A stretch of DNA of 64,000 nucleotides from Litomosoides sigmodontis (Eukaryota; Nematoda; Chromadorea; Rhabditida; Onchocercidae). Numbering within the stretch: the stretch's first letter is position 1; each line of letters opens with the position of its first letter. The notes beneath the pieces were generated by a model that did no database searches, was not told where the DNA came from, and saw only the letters and a list, made by a program, of their open reading frames with translations. Of this stretch, positions 37,801-51,019 are shown one piece after another. The stretch is from the NCBI GenBank assembly GCA_963070105.1, contig OY718804.1, positions 6,905,317 to 6,969,316 on the forward strand, in the 5' to 3' direction. Position numbers and translations under genes: made by a program.

Positions 37801-40800
37801 AGCTCTACCTACTGATTCTACTGCAATGCTTGCTTCTAGTATTAACCAACATTTTTCTCCGGAAAAAATGTTTAAGGAGGACTTTTACTTATTTGCAAAA
37901 AGAAAGATAAGTTATAAAATGGTATTTGCGGCGGGTGAAATCTATCGAAAATGGCTAAAAAGGAAAAAAATGTGAAATTTAGTGATTCAGTTCATTTTTA
38001 GATTATATTTACGAGAAAATAAGTTGCACTGAAATATAGTCTAAGCTGCTCCAATTATCTTTCTCATCAAGCAGTAGTGAGCACTGATGTCTTTAGGATT
38101 TGACGCGGCTGTTCATTTGTCTGTTAATTCAACTTTTGTTCATCGTTTTAGTTTTAACAAACATAATGCATAGGATGCGCAACCGCATATCGCAGGCAAC
38201 TGTACGCCTGCCTCTCCTGACGACTCATCTGTTGAGAGTTGTCAAAGTAATGACTTCAGATATCACAGAAGGCTCTGAAATGGCCTCTCATTTCACTCTT
38301 TAGGCAGTTGTTGATCACTGTAAGCCGCCCATCGTAATGGTAACTGATAATTGTAATAGGTTGGGTCCACTGATGACAAAGTTTCCTCTTCTTCGCCTTC
38401 ATTTTGCTGAAATTCAATTGCCACTAGCCACTAGCCTCATTTATGAGCCGTTGTAAGCTTGATATTTGTATGTATGGAAAGAATAAATTGATGAGTAGCA
38501 GGAAGAACTTAGTAAGATTTTTTCATTCATTTAAGTAGGAGTTACTTGCTGCTACTTATGTTGGCAATCTTTTTCCTTTTTTTTCGTACTTTTAAACAAA
38601 TTTCTGTTTTATCATCATTGCTTCTTTCAACTACCGCTACTTCTGCTGTCCATATTACTTCTTAAATTTCAAAAGCTATCACTTCCTTATTTGCTTTATA
38701 GGTAGCGGCTACCGTGAAGTTTGCATGTGTATCTTTTTCTTTTGGGCAGACCATCAGTACGACACATTCACTCATCCTGTCCAAATTGCAATTTCCTAAT
38801 TTATTTGATAATTTCTAGTTCCAATTAGTATGCTAAAATGTTTTCCTGTGCTTTTAAACTTTTTCCACTCGTATATTTCTGTCTTTTGAACGCTATATTT
38901 TTTGCAGGTTTATTTCTTTATTGTTTGCTGCGGGTTATTTAAATACAAAATATTATTTCGAATTGTTGAAATGTGAAGATGGCAATTTAGAAACAAAATA
39001 ACTGTTCTTTGCGCTATTTATACACATAGTTATGTTGGCCTTAAGTCCTTCATTTAATTCATAGGCATGAAAGTGGATTTCATCTCCTCTTTCGTACATC
39101 GTACAACCGAGAATTTTTGCATTAAATACTTAAAGAAGAGCTTCAATAAAGTTCTTCATGAGCAGCGAAACTTTCTGATATATTACAAATAATAGCAGAT
39201 TTTGTATTTGTTCTCTTCAATAATTCTTTATTATTCGTTGAACTGTATTGCATGCGTGAGTGCAGTGAGGTATTTCGAAAGTTTTTTCTGAGCACAAAGT
39301 GTGCTTCATGGATCAAGGTTCGGCTCTTGAAGTGTATAGGACTTTCTCATAGCGTTACCAACAGCAAAGAGTCGGAGTCTTTCTTTAATAACTTTATAGT
39401 TTTGAAGACATAGCACTTGTGATTTTCATTTTTATGCCAGCACTTTGTAAACTGGAATGTTCTCTCTCCACTGGCCTACCTCATCTCATCTTTTCTCGTT
39501 TTTCGAATGTTTGTTCTGGCCTACTGATAGATCAGTTTTCACTCCATTCATTCTCCAGGTATCTCCAAGTACCGTATTCGTTAGGAGGATATCTACTGTT
39601 AATGCATTGTTGTGGTTAGGGGTTTAATTTCAATTTTTGTTCGTTGTTTAACTGATTGCATTCACGATCTTTTGAATTTTTAAATGCGCTAGTAGTGGCG
39701 CGGTGCCGATAGTAGTAGAATGAGTGAGATCTACGGGTGGTAGTGATGTGTACCAAGCGACAACTGTTGTAAACTTTACAACGGATACAGCGGACGCTTA
39801 TATATCTTAGGCTTTTAGTTTCCATATTACAGTGGTATCCTCCAATGCTGCAGTTGTGAAGCAGCAGTTGTGATAGTTATGTCGGCTCTGACAGGCTGCA
39901 TATTGATATGTCGAGCTTTCCTTAATCAGTTTAGCTTATGAGTGGATTTGCAATCAACAACTAGATCGACAAGGTTACTTCCACGATGTCTTAGTACGTA
40001 ACGTTTATCTGAATCTGTATTTAGCACGTTTTACTATGTTACTGGTAGTGGTCCTTACTAGTGCGGAGTGGAAGTGTGCTCATCCTGTGCTTCCCCATTC
40101 ATCCTCAACAACATTTATAATGCAGTTCAGTTATTCATTCATTCCACTTCTTCATCAAGTATTTCCACGGATTTATTTCTTCTATTCTCACTCTCAGATC
40201 ACATCACTCTGAAGTGTCCTTTTCTTTTCGATATGTACAGATAATATAGGGAAGGTCATTTTGTACAATAATATATTAGAAGCAGGAAGTTATGTGTTAA
40301 CATTCTGCCGTACTACTACTACTACTACTACTACACTCCTCCGCACATACGATTTTATGGTTCAGGTGAATTCTTATCTCCCATCAACACACTACTTTTC
40401 TGCAATTTATTATAGCAATTAGTCATAGCACAATCTATTGTATCACTTATCTTATTATCTTTGCATCTTAGTTCTGCTTAATTTTAAATTATGTATTATT
40501 GATTCTTTGTTTGAAATCTCCGCTTAAGAATAGTTTGTTTCGATAGTTGTAAAACTCCTAGCAGTAATTCTTTTATGTAGAACTTGTACTTAAGTGTTCA
40601 CTTTGGTTCTTGAAATGTAGTTTAAATTTATAAAGAAAGCGACGAATATTGAGGCTTCGGTTACATGACTAATATTTTTAAATTTGCTGTTAGCAGAGCG
40701 TTTAGTAAAGACATCTAGACTTCCAAATTTTGATAAAATTTGATTGAAATGAAAATTATCCGAGTCTTTTTAGTAGTTGAATAACGAGTTTAAAGTTGAT

Positions 40801-42117
40801 TGTTGGATTGTGAAGGTCACGCTTTGTCTATTGTTCCCACTCGATTTTTCTTGATTTTCTGGAATCATATAACTCTTTTCCAGCACCGATCGCCGTTATT
40901 TAATACGGAAACATGGCAGACGGAAGTTGCTACTCTTCGAAAATGTTTTCTTACCGCAACACCACAGCTGATCGTACGCCTCAGCAATATTTTGTTGGAA
41001 CTGGCAAAGGGACAGGTGACGAACGATTTGGACTCTGTCCTTCAAGACCTACTTCAGAGTACCTGTGAAGGATGTCCTACTAATGAAACTGATGAGGTTT
41101 GTTTATCTCTGATATGATTGTCTACGTCAGCCTTTGTGCGGTGTTCCTGAATGCATATGTGTGGGTATATTTATATTTTGGTTGCTATGGTGCTGCAGCA
41201 TTAGTCCCCTCACCTTCTGTCTCATGATTATTGGGTGTCCCAAAGATCATAAAATGTTCTGATAAAGTAATTACTTGCATCATTTGTTTTTGATGAGGTT
41301 TAACTAAATATTAAACTTGATTTCAAGTTTCATTATTTCTTTAACTGACTATAAAGATGGATAAGGAAATGCGAGGCATTAAAAGTCATTGAAAAGGACT
41401 TTGGAATGTAACTGAGGAGAGATGGACAGAGACTTTTAACACCTGCGCATTCAGTTCAGGGTTCTGAAAGACCATTGTTAAGCGTAGCTATTTTGTTTCA
41501 TTAACTGTTGCTTGCTTCTTCGGTTGGGATTATCGACTGTTTGTTTGCAGTGATTGTTTTGATATCGTAGTAGCTGCTGTTGTTTGTTGCTGTAGCAGTA
41601 ACTTATTACATGCTCATTAGTGAATTATTAAAGTTTTTATTTCGAAAAAATGATGCTAGGTGAGCTGGCCAGTTAAGTGAATGCTTTGCCACAGTCTTAG
41701 AAATTGATTAAGCTGGGCTAAGGTTCACTTAGGCTGGACGCTACAACCGCATAGCAGATTTTCCACCCATGCCTGCAGGTACATGCACCGTCTTGTTTTC
41801 TGCTTGGGTTCCACGTGGTTTTTTCTTAAATTTTCTAAAAAGCATGTTTCTAAACTTGTTGGATTATTTTCTGCAGTGAAACTTACAACTTGCATGTGGT
41901 TGTCGTCTTTGTTTCCTATAGCTGTGCAGTTGTGGTGGTTTATTTTTTCGATCAAAAATGAGATATTCAAAAGAAAAAAGTTTTAGCAATCTTCTATCTC
42001 ACCTCAGGAAGGTAATGAATGAGCAGCGTCCTTTTGTACCTGAAATATTTTTTCGCGGTATTTTTTAATGAAATGGGACAAAAGTTAACGAAATCGGAGT
42101 GATAATGTAATTCATGT

Positions 42118-42212
<95 letters not shown>

Positions 42213-44055
42213 ATTAGTTCTGAAGAAATTTTGAAAAATGAGTGCAAGTTCGTTCTAAGTTTTTTTTTTTAGCTAGCAAAATGCTGAAATCAGAATTTTA
42301 ATAGAAGCGTTAGCAGAAATGTGAACGATGCAAATAATATGATTAATGCGTGGTCATTATAAGCATTTAATGAGTAGAACTTGCAGTTAGCATAAACAGT
42401 TGGGTTTTAAATAAGCTTTAACTAGCTCCAAAAGAGTTAGATGTGTTTTTTGTATGGTTCAAATGAATTTAGAGTAAGGTTACAGCACGAAGAGGAAGCA
42501 AACGATGAAGGCCGTACGATAGCACCAGTTAAGTCGGAATCACATGAAACAACTGAATTACTTAAACTTATCCACGCTGAGTCAGCTGGTCACTTTGAGC
42601 GGAGGCTCAGCCGTGAATTGACCCCAGACGAAATCTCAGTAAGTTTTCCCTTTGGTTACAATAATTGGTTAGAAAGTTCAGCTAGAATGAGGAGGAGCGG
42701 TTTACTATTGTCGTACAGTTTGTCGTCAGATACCTTATACATCGCCTATCTCCCGTGAGGTTTCTTAACGTCTAATTTGACTTTCGTAGAGCGCTACTAT
42801 ATAGTTCCTGGAAATGCAAAGAATGAAAAGTGACAGTTTTCCAAATTATTAACAAGATTTTTTTTATTGCAGAAGTTTGAACAGGCAAAGCGTCAACTGT
42901 CTACTGGTAGAGCAAAGTTGAAGAAGCAACAGACGTTGGAAAAAGTACGGTATAGGATTGAAGTTTTGGATGATGAACAACAGCAACAAGAAGTTAATAA
43001 TCCAGATATCGAACAAGGTGAAGATCGATTTCGTAATTCACTTTGTAGTTCCTTATCCTCTGTTTTTATGCAATCCACCAATTTTTTTGAATCATATGGA
43101 GTCTTAATAAGGCTTGATTACTATGCTTTAGCGGAAAAAAAGAATTAAAAAAAGGGAAGACAATACAAGAAGCAAAAAAATGAAAATAAAGGATAAAGTA
43201 AGAGGAAATGGAGAGAGAGAGAGAGAGGTGTATTGCAAGTTTAAGTTCTGATGTCTTATAATTGGGGCGGGTGGATTAATGTTGTAATGTCCCTTTCTCT
43301 TATAAATTCTTTTATTACTCAGTTATTAGTATTGTTATTACTGTAGCTAACGAAAGGTTGATGGTTGATAGGAATCTAGGATATACATTGAGCCAATTAA
43401 CTGCTTTTAGCTATAATCTGAAGTCTTCATCTTAGCAGATAATAAATACAGGCTAGAAAGAAGTAGTGAGTTTAAGTTTCATTAACTCTTTCATTTTCAT
43501 ATCACATCACTGTTCCGAAATTTTAAGAGTTATTATCTCAATTGTTCTGCGCTGAACAACGTTTCAAAAGGAAGTGCGCTTTTAGATAACTTTAACATGC
43601 TAGCCTATTGCACTTCAATGTAAAGTGTAAAGAAAGCCGTTGATGTTGGCATTGTTCGTGGAATGTTTGTGACGTAGTCTTTTGAGTGGAGACGTGAACG
43701 AAACTGGTATGTTACGAGTGTTTCAGGACTAGCAAATGACATTTGTACGATTATTGACGGCATCTTGCCACTGATTCGAGAATACAGTGAGTTCATTGCT
43801 GACGATAATTTCATAAGACAGCTGCGCAATGCATTGCTGCAACAGGCGTCCGTAATCTGCTTTCCTGGAGATGTTCCTCCAACGGATCTCTTTCACAGTC
43901 AGCTGAGCACGATTATTGATGATACATTATCTCAGTATGTGGGAAGTAAAGTGGGCGAAGTTAGGGAAGAACTCATCTTTGATACTTCCGAAATTTTGTA
44001 CAATGAGTTGACTTTTTTCCAGTTGATGTGCAATATAGATAATTTAGCGGCTTGA
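28336..44055 (+). CDS. probable pericentriolar material 1 (PCM1) homologue
   Basis: Fifteen exons were traced: 28336-28506, 28752-28895, 29103-29183, 29339-29512, 29647-29751, 29904-30030, 32471-32661, 32840-33084, 33616-33741, 34108-34300, 35500-35691, 40884-41096, about 42473-42638, 42873-43017 and 43727-44055, about 866 aa. Phases close except between exons 12 and 13, so one small exon or a different boundary is missing in 41097-42472. The product is largely coiled coil (QVERKRKVLERLRREAQRRG; MRKQLELLREKGASLP; QALREQRQLLETIASQ) with a basic patch (KKRKGKKGREQQQ). The end, SEILYNELTFFQLMCNIDN, resembles the conserved C terminus of PCM1, a scaffold of centriolar satellites. The identification rests mainly on that C terminus and overall architecture. 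The ATG at 28336 follows tttgtttag|aaaat, compatible with an SL trans-splice acceptor. Intron 11 is 5.2 kb, unusually long beside neighbouring introns. Confidence 0.62.
34816..34890. repeat. (TA)n tract, about 75 bp
   Basis: Uninterrupted TA dinucleotides lie in intron 10 of the PCM1-like gene. The sequence is fully self-complementary and could extrude as a hairpin. Confidence 0.95.
35692..40883 (+). other. 5.2-kb intron of the PCM1-like gene
   Basis: No exon with closing phases or recognisable motif was found inside. It contains a (TAC)n run at 40310-40333 and scattered short open frames. A nested gene cannot be excluded but is not supported. Confidence 0.5.
40310..40333. repeat. (TAC)n short microsatellite
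   Basis: About seven to eight tactac units in the long intron of the PCM1-like gene. Confidence 0.85.
42120..42209. repeat. (TA)n tract, about 90 bp
   Basis: A second long perfect TA dinucleotide run in the PCM1-like gene, in the intron between exons 12 and 13. Its presence complicates exon prediction exactly where a missing exon is suspected. Confidence 0.95.
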
Positions 44056-45463
44056 TTAACTACTTGGGTATTACGCCTTTTGTCATTTATCATTTGTCAT
44101 TGATGGCTTCACTGTCATGCATACTTTCTGTTAGCTTGTGCAACTTCTGCTTCAGAGTTAATTACTCAATTCCAAAACTTAAAAAAACCGTTACTATGAA
44201 AGGGTTAAATACGTAAGGAAGATTGATAGCGGTTCTACATTTTGCAGTTTGAAATCACTATCAGTCCAATGGTTGTGAGAGTTTTGTTTTCATAGAGAGT
44301 TTCACTCTTTTATCTTAACTGATATCTCTGTTCCGTTTTTTAAAAGTTCTTCCCATTATTTACGGCTTTTCCCTTCACACACGATTTCGCGGTAGAAGCT
44401 CACAACATGACTTGTTGCCTAGGTCGTTGTTGTTGCTGCCGTCGCTGTTGTTAGTCTTGACATTACTGCTTGTTACTGTTTATGCAGTGAGTTACTCGTG
44501 TTTCACTTTATCACTAAAGTGTGTTGTACGCTATTTTCATTCATTTTTTCGGTGGCTTCTCCTATCTGTGCTTTAGAAACGTAGTATCAATTTTCTCTTT
44601 TTCCGTGTTTCTTGTTCATCGAAACTCTGTAAACTTCACTGTCTATTGTGAACTTTTTCAAATTACTGTTAAAAGCTTCTGCTGTTGTTATGAGCAGAGC
44701 TCTCCATAATAACTAATTCAATAGAAACTGTCCTTTTTTCTACATAAGCTCCATCATTTGATCAGCCTCACATTTTAAAGTGATTTTAAAATATATTATA
44801 AAAATGGGTCGATATGTGTTCCGAGAAACATTTTTGTTCTGAAGTAATACTTCTGTATGCTTATATCTATCTGTATTTATGTTTCACATAAAATTTTCAA
44901 TTTCATGGTGTTTTGAAGACAGTGCAAGTTTTGTATACAGTGAAATTATCAGAAGTGTTCTGTATTTACCATATTGAGGCAGTGTAGACTGAAGCATCTG
45001 ACGAATGGTATTGCCTAAATTTTGACAGAATTTGAAAATGAGGAGAGGCATACGATGCTGAATAAATTCAGGAGTGAAATTTTTTTTAGTGCAGTGTATG
45101 AGATAGCCCTTTTCACTGAAACCATTTCCCTAAGAAGCTGGGTGTTCCATCTTTAATCATTCAGTAATTTTTTTGACCGTCTAGGTGAACCGTTTGGTAA
45201 TGTGACTTATCGGACGGCAGTTTTGTTCGATGAAAAATTATTGATTTTTATGTTGTATAATAAAAGTGGATAGTTTACAGGCTGTTTTGGTTGCTTGCAT
45301 TGAATGGTGCAAGGATGGTGACAACTCAGCTCTTACTATGATTGATTTAATTTAAAGTTCCAAAGCAAAAAAAAAAAACCATTCCACGTTTGATCCTCCA
45401 TTCTTCCCTCGCAGGAATAAATTTGGCTTATTTTGGTTTTGCACTGGGTAATTTCTTTTGATC
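44056..45463 (+). other. intergenic region
   Basis: 1.4 kb between the PCM1-like stop and the proposed dolichol kinase start. It contains short GTT/GCT-rich stretches (44420-44460) and no recognised gene. Additional 5' exons of the dolichol kinase gene could lie here. Confidence 0.4.
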
Positions 45464-47149
45464 ATGCGGAAGGATGCCGATCGGATGCTTGTGGAAGTTG
45501 CTGTTGCTGCAACAGTTTTATTTACATTTCTGTCTACAAGAATGAGGCGGAATTCGACGTACATTAATTCTTTATTTATCATCATCGTTTCATCTTCACT
45601 TTATCTTTATTCACTTCGGCTAAATGTACACCTTCACAATCTTCCAATGCTACTTTACAAGCGAATTTTCGATGGGACAGATCAAAGGTTTGCCAATTCA
45701 CATATGTCTTACATGCTTCGATGCGGCTTATTTTTGTTCTCGAATTTGAAGTTATTGGTGGAAAAGAGGCGAGGCGGATAACAGTACGTGTGCACTTAAG
45801 TGTGCTCAGATCGCTGTTTCATCGGAATTATCATTATATTTCTTTAAGGTACTGTTTGCTACTATTCTACTGCATATGTGTCATTGCGACGTTGACATTT
45901 TGCATTATTGTCAATTGCACATCGCATAGCTCAACCACACATCGGAAATTTTTCCATCTCACAGCGTCGCTAATTTGCACTCCCAGTATTCAGTACGATT
46001 TCGAGTTAATTTGGCTCTCTGCCTGGTTGATGCTTTGCATTTTTGTGATCATTGAGGTGAGAGCCTATTCACTCATTCAGTCCTTTTCTTCTGAAAACTT
46101 TTTTCATACTTTTTTGCCAGTTACCAAGGTGGGAAAGTATTGTTCCACGTCTGTTTCGAATGCTATAGGAATGTTTTCGTATTGCTAGAAAGCTTTTTTT
46201 TTTCATTTTTTTCATAATAATGTTTTCATATTGCTAGCTAGGAGTTTATTCTCCTATTTCCATTTCAGGTCTTCCGTTCCAAACGTGTATCACCATGGTC
46301 AGCACATCTGGATAGTTGGTTATTGATTTTCGTCGATAAGCAAGACTCGCCAGAACTTATTTTAACACCTATTTATCTACTCGTTGGAATATTTTTGCCT
46401 CTTTTCCTTTCACCGATCAGTAATAACGGTAATTCCTTCTCTTTAAATTTGTTTTTTTTTTTAAATTCATAGTTATGAGAATCCTTCATGCATGCTGCAT
46501 TCATTATTATTTGAGTGAGTTTGATTTTCTACAGCATTACTTAACAGTATTTTTCTATGTACATGAGAACTAGAGCGAAAATCTGCTGAGTTTAGACTTC
46601 ATTTTTCTCAGTCTTTTCTTCAAAAAAATTTTCCTTCGTGTTTTGCATGATGAAATTGCATGGTATTATTTTCAAACTTACGATACAGATGAGAGAAAGC
46701 GGTAGTTCTGCATTTTACGCTAACATACGAAGGTGAGTTGGGCAGGGAAAAATAAAAATCTTTCTTCATCGCAGATGAAAAAGCAAACAATTAATTAATG
46801 GGCAAATTAAAAAAGAGGAAACACTGCTGCAGAGTGCCGTCATTTGTATCACTTCGCGGGTGTTGCTACGGTTGGTGTCGGTGACAGTTTGTCAGCGATT
46901 GTTGGTTCACGTTACGGACGCTTACATTGGCCAAAATCACGGAAAACAGTGGAAGGAAGTGTCGCATTTGCTATTGGCCAATTTATCTTTTCCATTCTAA
47001 TATGTTTATTTTATTTAAAAAATGATATTGGAATTTGTCGCTTACTTAGGATTTTGTTTTGCTCACTTATATGTGCCCTTTTGGAAGCTGGCCTACCTGC
47101 CATGGACAATATTGTGTTACCTGTGATAGCTTATTTGATTTTGTTTTAA
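45464..47149 (+). CDS. Dolichol kinase
   Basis: Dolichol kinase uses CTP to phosphorylate dolichol in the ER membrane, giving the lipid carrier for N-glycosylation, O-mannosylation and GPI anchors. The C-terminal half is clear. The exon ending at 46055 has THRKFFHL and hydrophobic helices; 46269-46428 has DKQDSPELILTPIYLLVGIF; 46833-47149 has the signature VATVGVGDSLSAIVGSRYG, WPKSRKTVEGSVAF and LLEAGLPAMDNIVLPV. This order (RK(Y/F)FHL, LILTxIYLLxG, VGVGDxxASxxG, KTxEG, DNxLLP) is the known DOLK pattern, with the CTP-binding region around KTVEG. Phases of the last three exons close. The N-terminal part is less sure: a hydrophobic frame from ATG 45464 fits a membrane N terminus, with a possible intron 45688-45800. 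The predicted product (about 320-360 aa) is shorter than human DOLK (538 aa), whose N-terminal helices are poorly conserved. Confidence 0.85.
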
Positions 47150-49326
47150 TTTATTTTCCTGTTGAATAAATATGAGTTATTCGGAAAGAATGTAAGGATG
47201 GATAACAATGGAATGTTTCTTTTTTCTCCTAACATTTCTTTTCTTTTAAATGTAGGAGGTTTCGATGAATTTAGAAATGCGAAGATCGTTAGCCATCTGG
47301 AAGATGTAAAGAAAGAAATTGTCGGCTTAATCGATTAGATGAGAGAATATTTGAAGTTGGTCTTGAAGTGAAGAGGAATGTTATTGCAATATAACTGCTA
47401 ATTAAAGTACTAAGGGACTGACTGCTCGCACTTCGACCAACAGCGGCAAATAATGATAATTGGATTGAAAGAATGAAATTGAAATGTAATTTGAATTCAA
47501 TCAAAGAAAAAAAAGTAAAAGAGGAAATTGAAGTCTTATTTCGGGAGAGTTTTGAGAAACTGAAGATGTGTGAATTCTTCATTTCATCTTGCGCTATCAT
47601 TTTCATTAAACACGCAATATTCTGCTAGATATACCAATAATCTCATTGAGGAATCGATGGTGAATCATCAGAGATAGGTAAACGTTGCATTTAATCATCG
47701 TGTGCTGCTGCGTCAGGCAGCGTGCGTCCGTTGTAACGGAAGTGGTGACTGATGCAGCAGAGATCGTTCTACATAGATGGTTGGTAGGTTTAAATATTTT
47801 AAATTTTAAGAGATGATGGGAGATGAGGAGAATAAGGGGGGAGGAACTGGATACTCCAACAGCAGCTAGCTAGGTAGGAGGAGGTAACTAGCTTGTCGAG
47901 CTTTCATCTGGCGCCAGTGTTGGATAGATAGCTTGCCGATGATTAGCAGTCCACTTTTTTTACCGATATCTTTACTTGCTACTTTGATTTCAGTAATCAG
48001 TTTGAGAAACTCTTTAAGTTTAAAATCTTTTTGTGAAATTTACATACAATATTTGTATGCCAATTACAGTTAGGTGGGCGGTTCAAATTTTTAAAAGATT
48101 GGTTGGTTGATTTTACTTTTGTTTCAAAGTTAGAAACTTCTCTCACTGGTCCCAGTGGGCAGGCAGAGATGAATTTTTTACGTTTGAGGCTTTTTTTTTC
48201 AACTAAACTCTCTTATTTCACGTTCCCTTCTCAATCTTTTCCCCATTTTAGCAATTAGACAAATTAAGTGAATTTTTCGCTGCGCTCAGACGCGTTATTT
48301 TCAGCGTAAAATGAGTGTCTTGCAACACGTGAAGCGATGACGTTTCATTGACTGTCAGCAATACTTCTTTCCACTGAAGATAATTTCATTTCATTCCTTT
48401 AACCGATCTTTTCAGGCCTTAACATCTGACCATTCGATGGCACACACACACACCGAGTGGGCCCTTTACTTCATGTTGATAAAGCTTCCTGTCACTTTCC
48501 TTTCTCTCTCTTCTTTTGAGATAAGTAAGCTTTGACCCTCATCTCCTGGATCGTCCTTTCACTGCACACTCTCCCCCCACTCCGTCCTCGACCGGTGCTG
48601 CGCCATTTGAAGTGAACTGAACGGGAGGGAGGGAAGAGGAGTGACGGGAATTATCTGCTGCCTCGCCGTCGTGGTGTTTACCTTTAACGATCAGCGGTAG
48701 TAGCTTCCACCACTGCTAGCTGTCGTAGCGAGCGCTCCTGTCAACTTACAGTTAGTTAGCTCTTGTGCCGAACCAGTTCAGTCGTCTGTACCTGATGGTA
48801 GACCCGACCTGCCGCAGCTGTTACTTACTCCAGCAGTCGACGACTCAGACGTCCAACCCTTGCTGATTGGAATGGCCAGCAATTTTACTAACTGATCTTG
48901 CTGTCGTCAACTTTGCTAGTAATTAGGTGTCAATAGGAAGGTTGCAAAATATGATTATTACGGAATGGAAGGGAAGAATGTCAATTATACGTGACTTATT
49001 AAACTGTCGCACGCCTTTGAAGTGTGAAAGCCAGCGGGAGAGGAAATTAGGAAATGTTGAGGATGATGGATGGATGAAGTTAATTCTAAAATACTTGTTG
49101 AACTGTTTGATTGTGGGGATTGACGAGACAACTTCAGACGGCTCCCTTCCTTTCCCTCTTTATTTTACTTTGTTGAAGTTATGAGAGGAAAGAAAAGCTT
49201 TAGAGAACGATGTTTATTGGTTGAAATTAAATTTTCCTCTTAGCGTCGCATATCATCCTTTATGCTTTGCTTATTATTGCTATGAAATTTCGAGTTAATT
49301 TAATCAGGAAGTTCGCAGGAAAAAAA
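47150..49326. other. intergenic region upstream of the LIM gene
   Basis: 2.2 kb without a recognised gene. It includes a more G+C-rich block at about 48540-48860 with CTGC/CAGC-rich sequence and a short CA run at 48440-48454. This is the likely 5' control region of the LIM gene, by position only. The small frame at 48927-49184 lacks any motif. Confidence 0.4.
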
Positions 49327-51019
49327 ATGCCATTCAAACCGGTGGAACATCCGAAATGTCCGAAATGCGGTAAATCAGTGTATGCTGCGGAGGAAATGAG
49401 TGCTGGTGGCTACAAGTGGCATAAATTTTGCTTCAAATGCGGTTAGTTTCGATCAGCTGATTTGCATTAGTTGAAACTGATACCTTTGTCAGACAAGAAA
49501 CGATCATCAGAATAAGATTTATCGTTGTAACAGTAGCAGTAGCAGTAACAGCAACCCTGTAATTTCTACATCGCATCGCATGATAATTGAAATTAACAAA
49601 TTAGTTTTGGTAAATTAATTATGAAATAAAATTGATTTTAAAAACACACGCAGAGACATTTTGCTATGGAGAAAATTAGACATGCGAAATTGTTGCTTGT
49701 CTTCGTTTAGGCTTAATTCTGTTGATTGGCAGCGATTCAACAACCATTTGCATTTCATTTTTTGTTTCTTTGAGCGCAGAAATTTGCGAAAGGCAGTAAT
49801 TTGCCTACTTAGCGTTGACTTTTCTCGGAGGTTCACTTTCGAGGACCTCTCAGGTACCTCCTGCCATCCTACTGGCATGCGATAATGAATCGCAAATCGT
49901 CCGAGAGAAAACTGAGAGTCAACGAACTAACCAACGATTGCGCGAGCGACACTAACCAATCTATTTGTTTTTATGAAAATCCGTTGGCAATGGATATGTC
50001 TTGAGCGGCGATAGCTAATGATCTAGATCTAAGCTAATGTCAGCGGTTCATCGATTACGACGATTGTTTGCAGCTCTGTGTAACAAGTTGCTTGACTCAA
50101 CGAATTGCTGTGAGCATCAAGCTGAATTGTACTGTAAGCAATGCCACGGTCGAAAATACGGTCCCAAAGGGGTTGGTTTTGGTATCGGTGCCGGTGCACT
50201 GACCATGGACACCGGGGAGCATTTCGGGAACACCGAGGTGGAAATGACGTTAGTCGTTGTTGCTCCATTCTTGCAATAAATTGGTGGTAAAAGTTTGAGC
50301 TTGAGTTCCTTTGAAATTCAATGTTTTCTTTTCTTAACTTGATAATACTTAACTTTCACCGTCATTCTTCCGTCCACTTCCTTCACTCAACTACTAAACT
50401 AACCAAATTTGAGATGGACGATGAAAAAGTAAGTGACAGTGGGAAGGAAAGTTGTTATGCAAATATCAAAAAGTAATCGATTTATTGTTTTGCTTCTGAG
50501 CATCAACAACAAGAAGGAGAGGTTACTTGGCACTTTTTCCTGCACTTTTTTGTTTTATGCTAAAATCATTCCTTTGAGTTAAATGTAATTGCATGATTTT
50601 CCTCTAATTAATTAATAAATTAACAAATAACACAAAGTCTGTCAGATTGATAAGACTGTATCACCTGAACTGAGAATTTGAATTGAAAGCGGAACACTTC
50701 GCACTTCACTGGTCAGTGTTCTAAATGCTCAGCTTAGATATTACAAAAGTATTTAAATTGATTTAACTTATCGTTTCAGGTTGCCACTAGTTGCACGATT
50801 ACTACATCACTGTCTTTTCCATCTTTCTCCCTCTTTTGTTATCATCCAATTACAGAATTGTGCAACAAGCTTTTGGATTCAACAAATGTAGCACCACATG
50901 AAGCGGAGCTCTACTGCAAACAGTGCCACGGCCGGAAGTTTGGCCCAAAGGGTGTTGGCTTTGGTTTGGGTGCTGGCGCTCTGACGATGGATGATGGCTC
51001 GAGATTTGCCAACAAATGA
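49327..51019 (+). CDS. Muscle LIM protein (CRP/MLP type), two alternative last exons
   Basis: Exon 1 (49327-49441) encodes the first half of one LIM domain, with zinc ligands Cys11, Cys14, His32, Cys35 and Cys38, and ends in phase 1. Two downstream exons each start in the matching phase and each encode the second half: 50074-50279 ([20 protein letters not shown] and on, ending at TAA) and 50856-51019 ([20 protein letters not shown] and on, ending at TGA). Joining exon 1 to either gives a complete single-LIM protein, 106 or 92 aa, with the CRP hallmark HGRK(Y/F)GPKGVGFG and a glycine-rich tail. CRP/MLP proteins stabilise muscle thin filaments and Z-disc-like structures and enter nuclei. The coordinates cover both alternatives. 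Because each second exon lacks a first half of its own and has its own stop, alternative use is more likely than a two-LIM protein. Confidence 0.9.

Noticed and set aside
42065..42247. Minus-strand Ile-Tyr frame
   Set aside because: Direct translation of the second (TA)n tract.
45352..45585. Minus-strand frame opposite the dolichol kinase start
   Set aside because: Antisense shadow of the proposed first coding exon.
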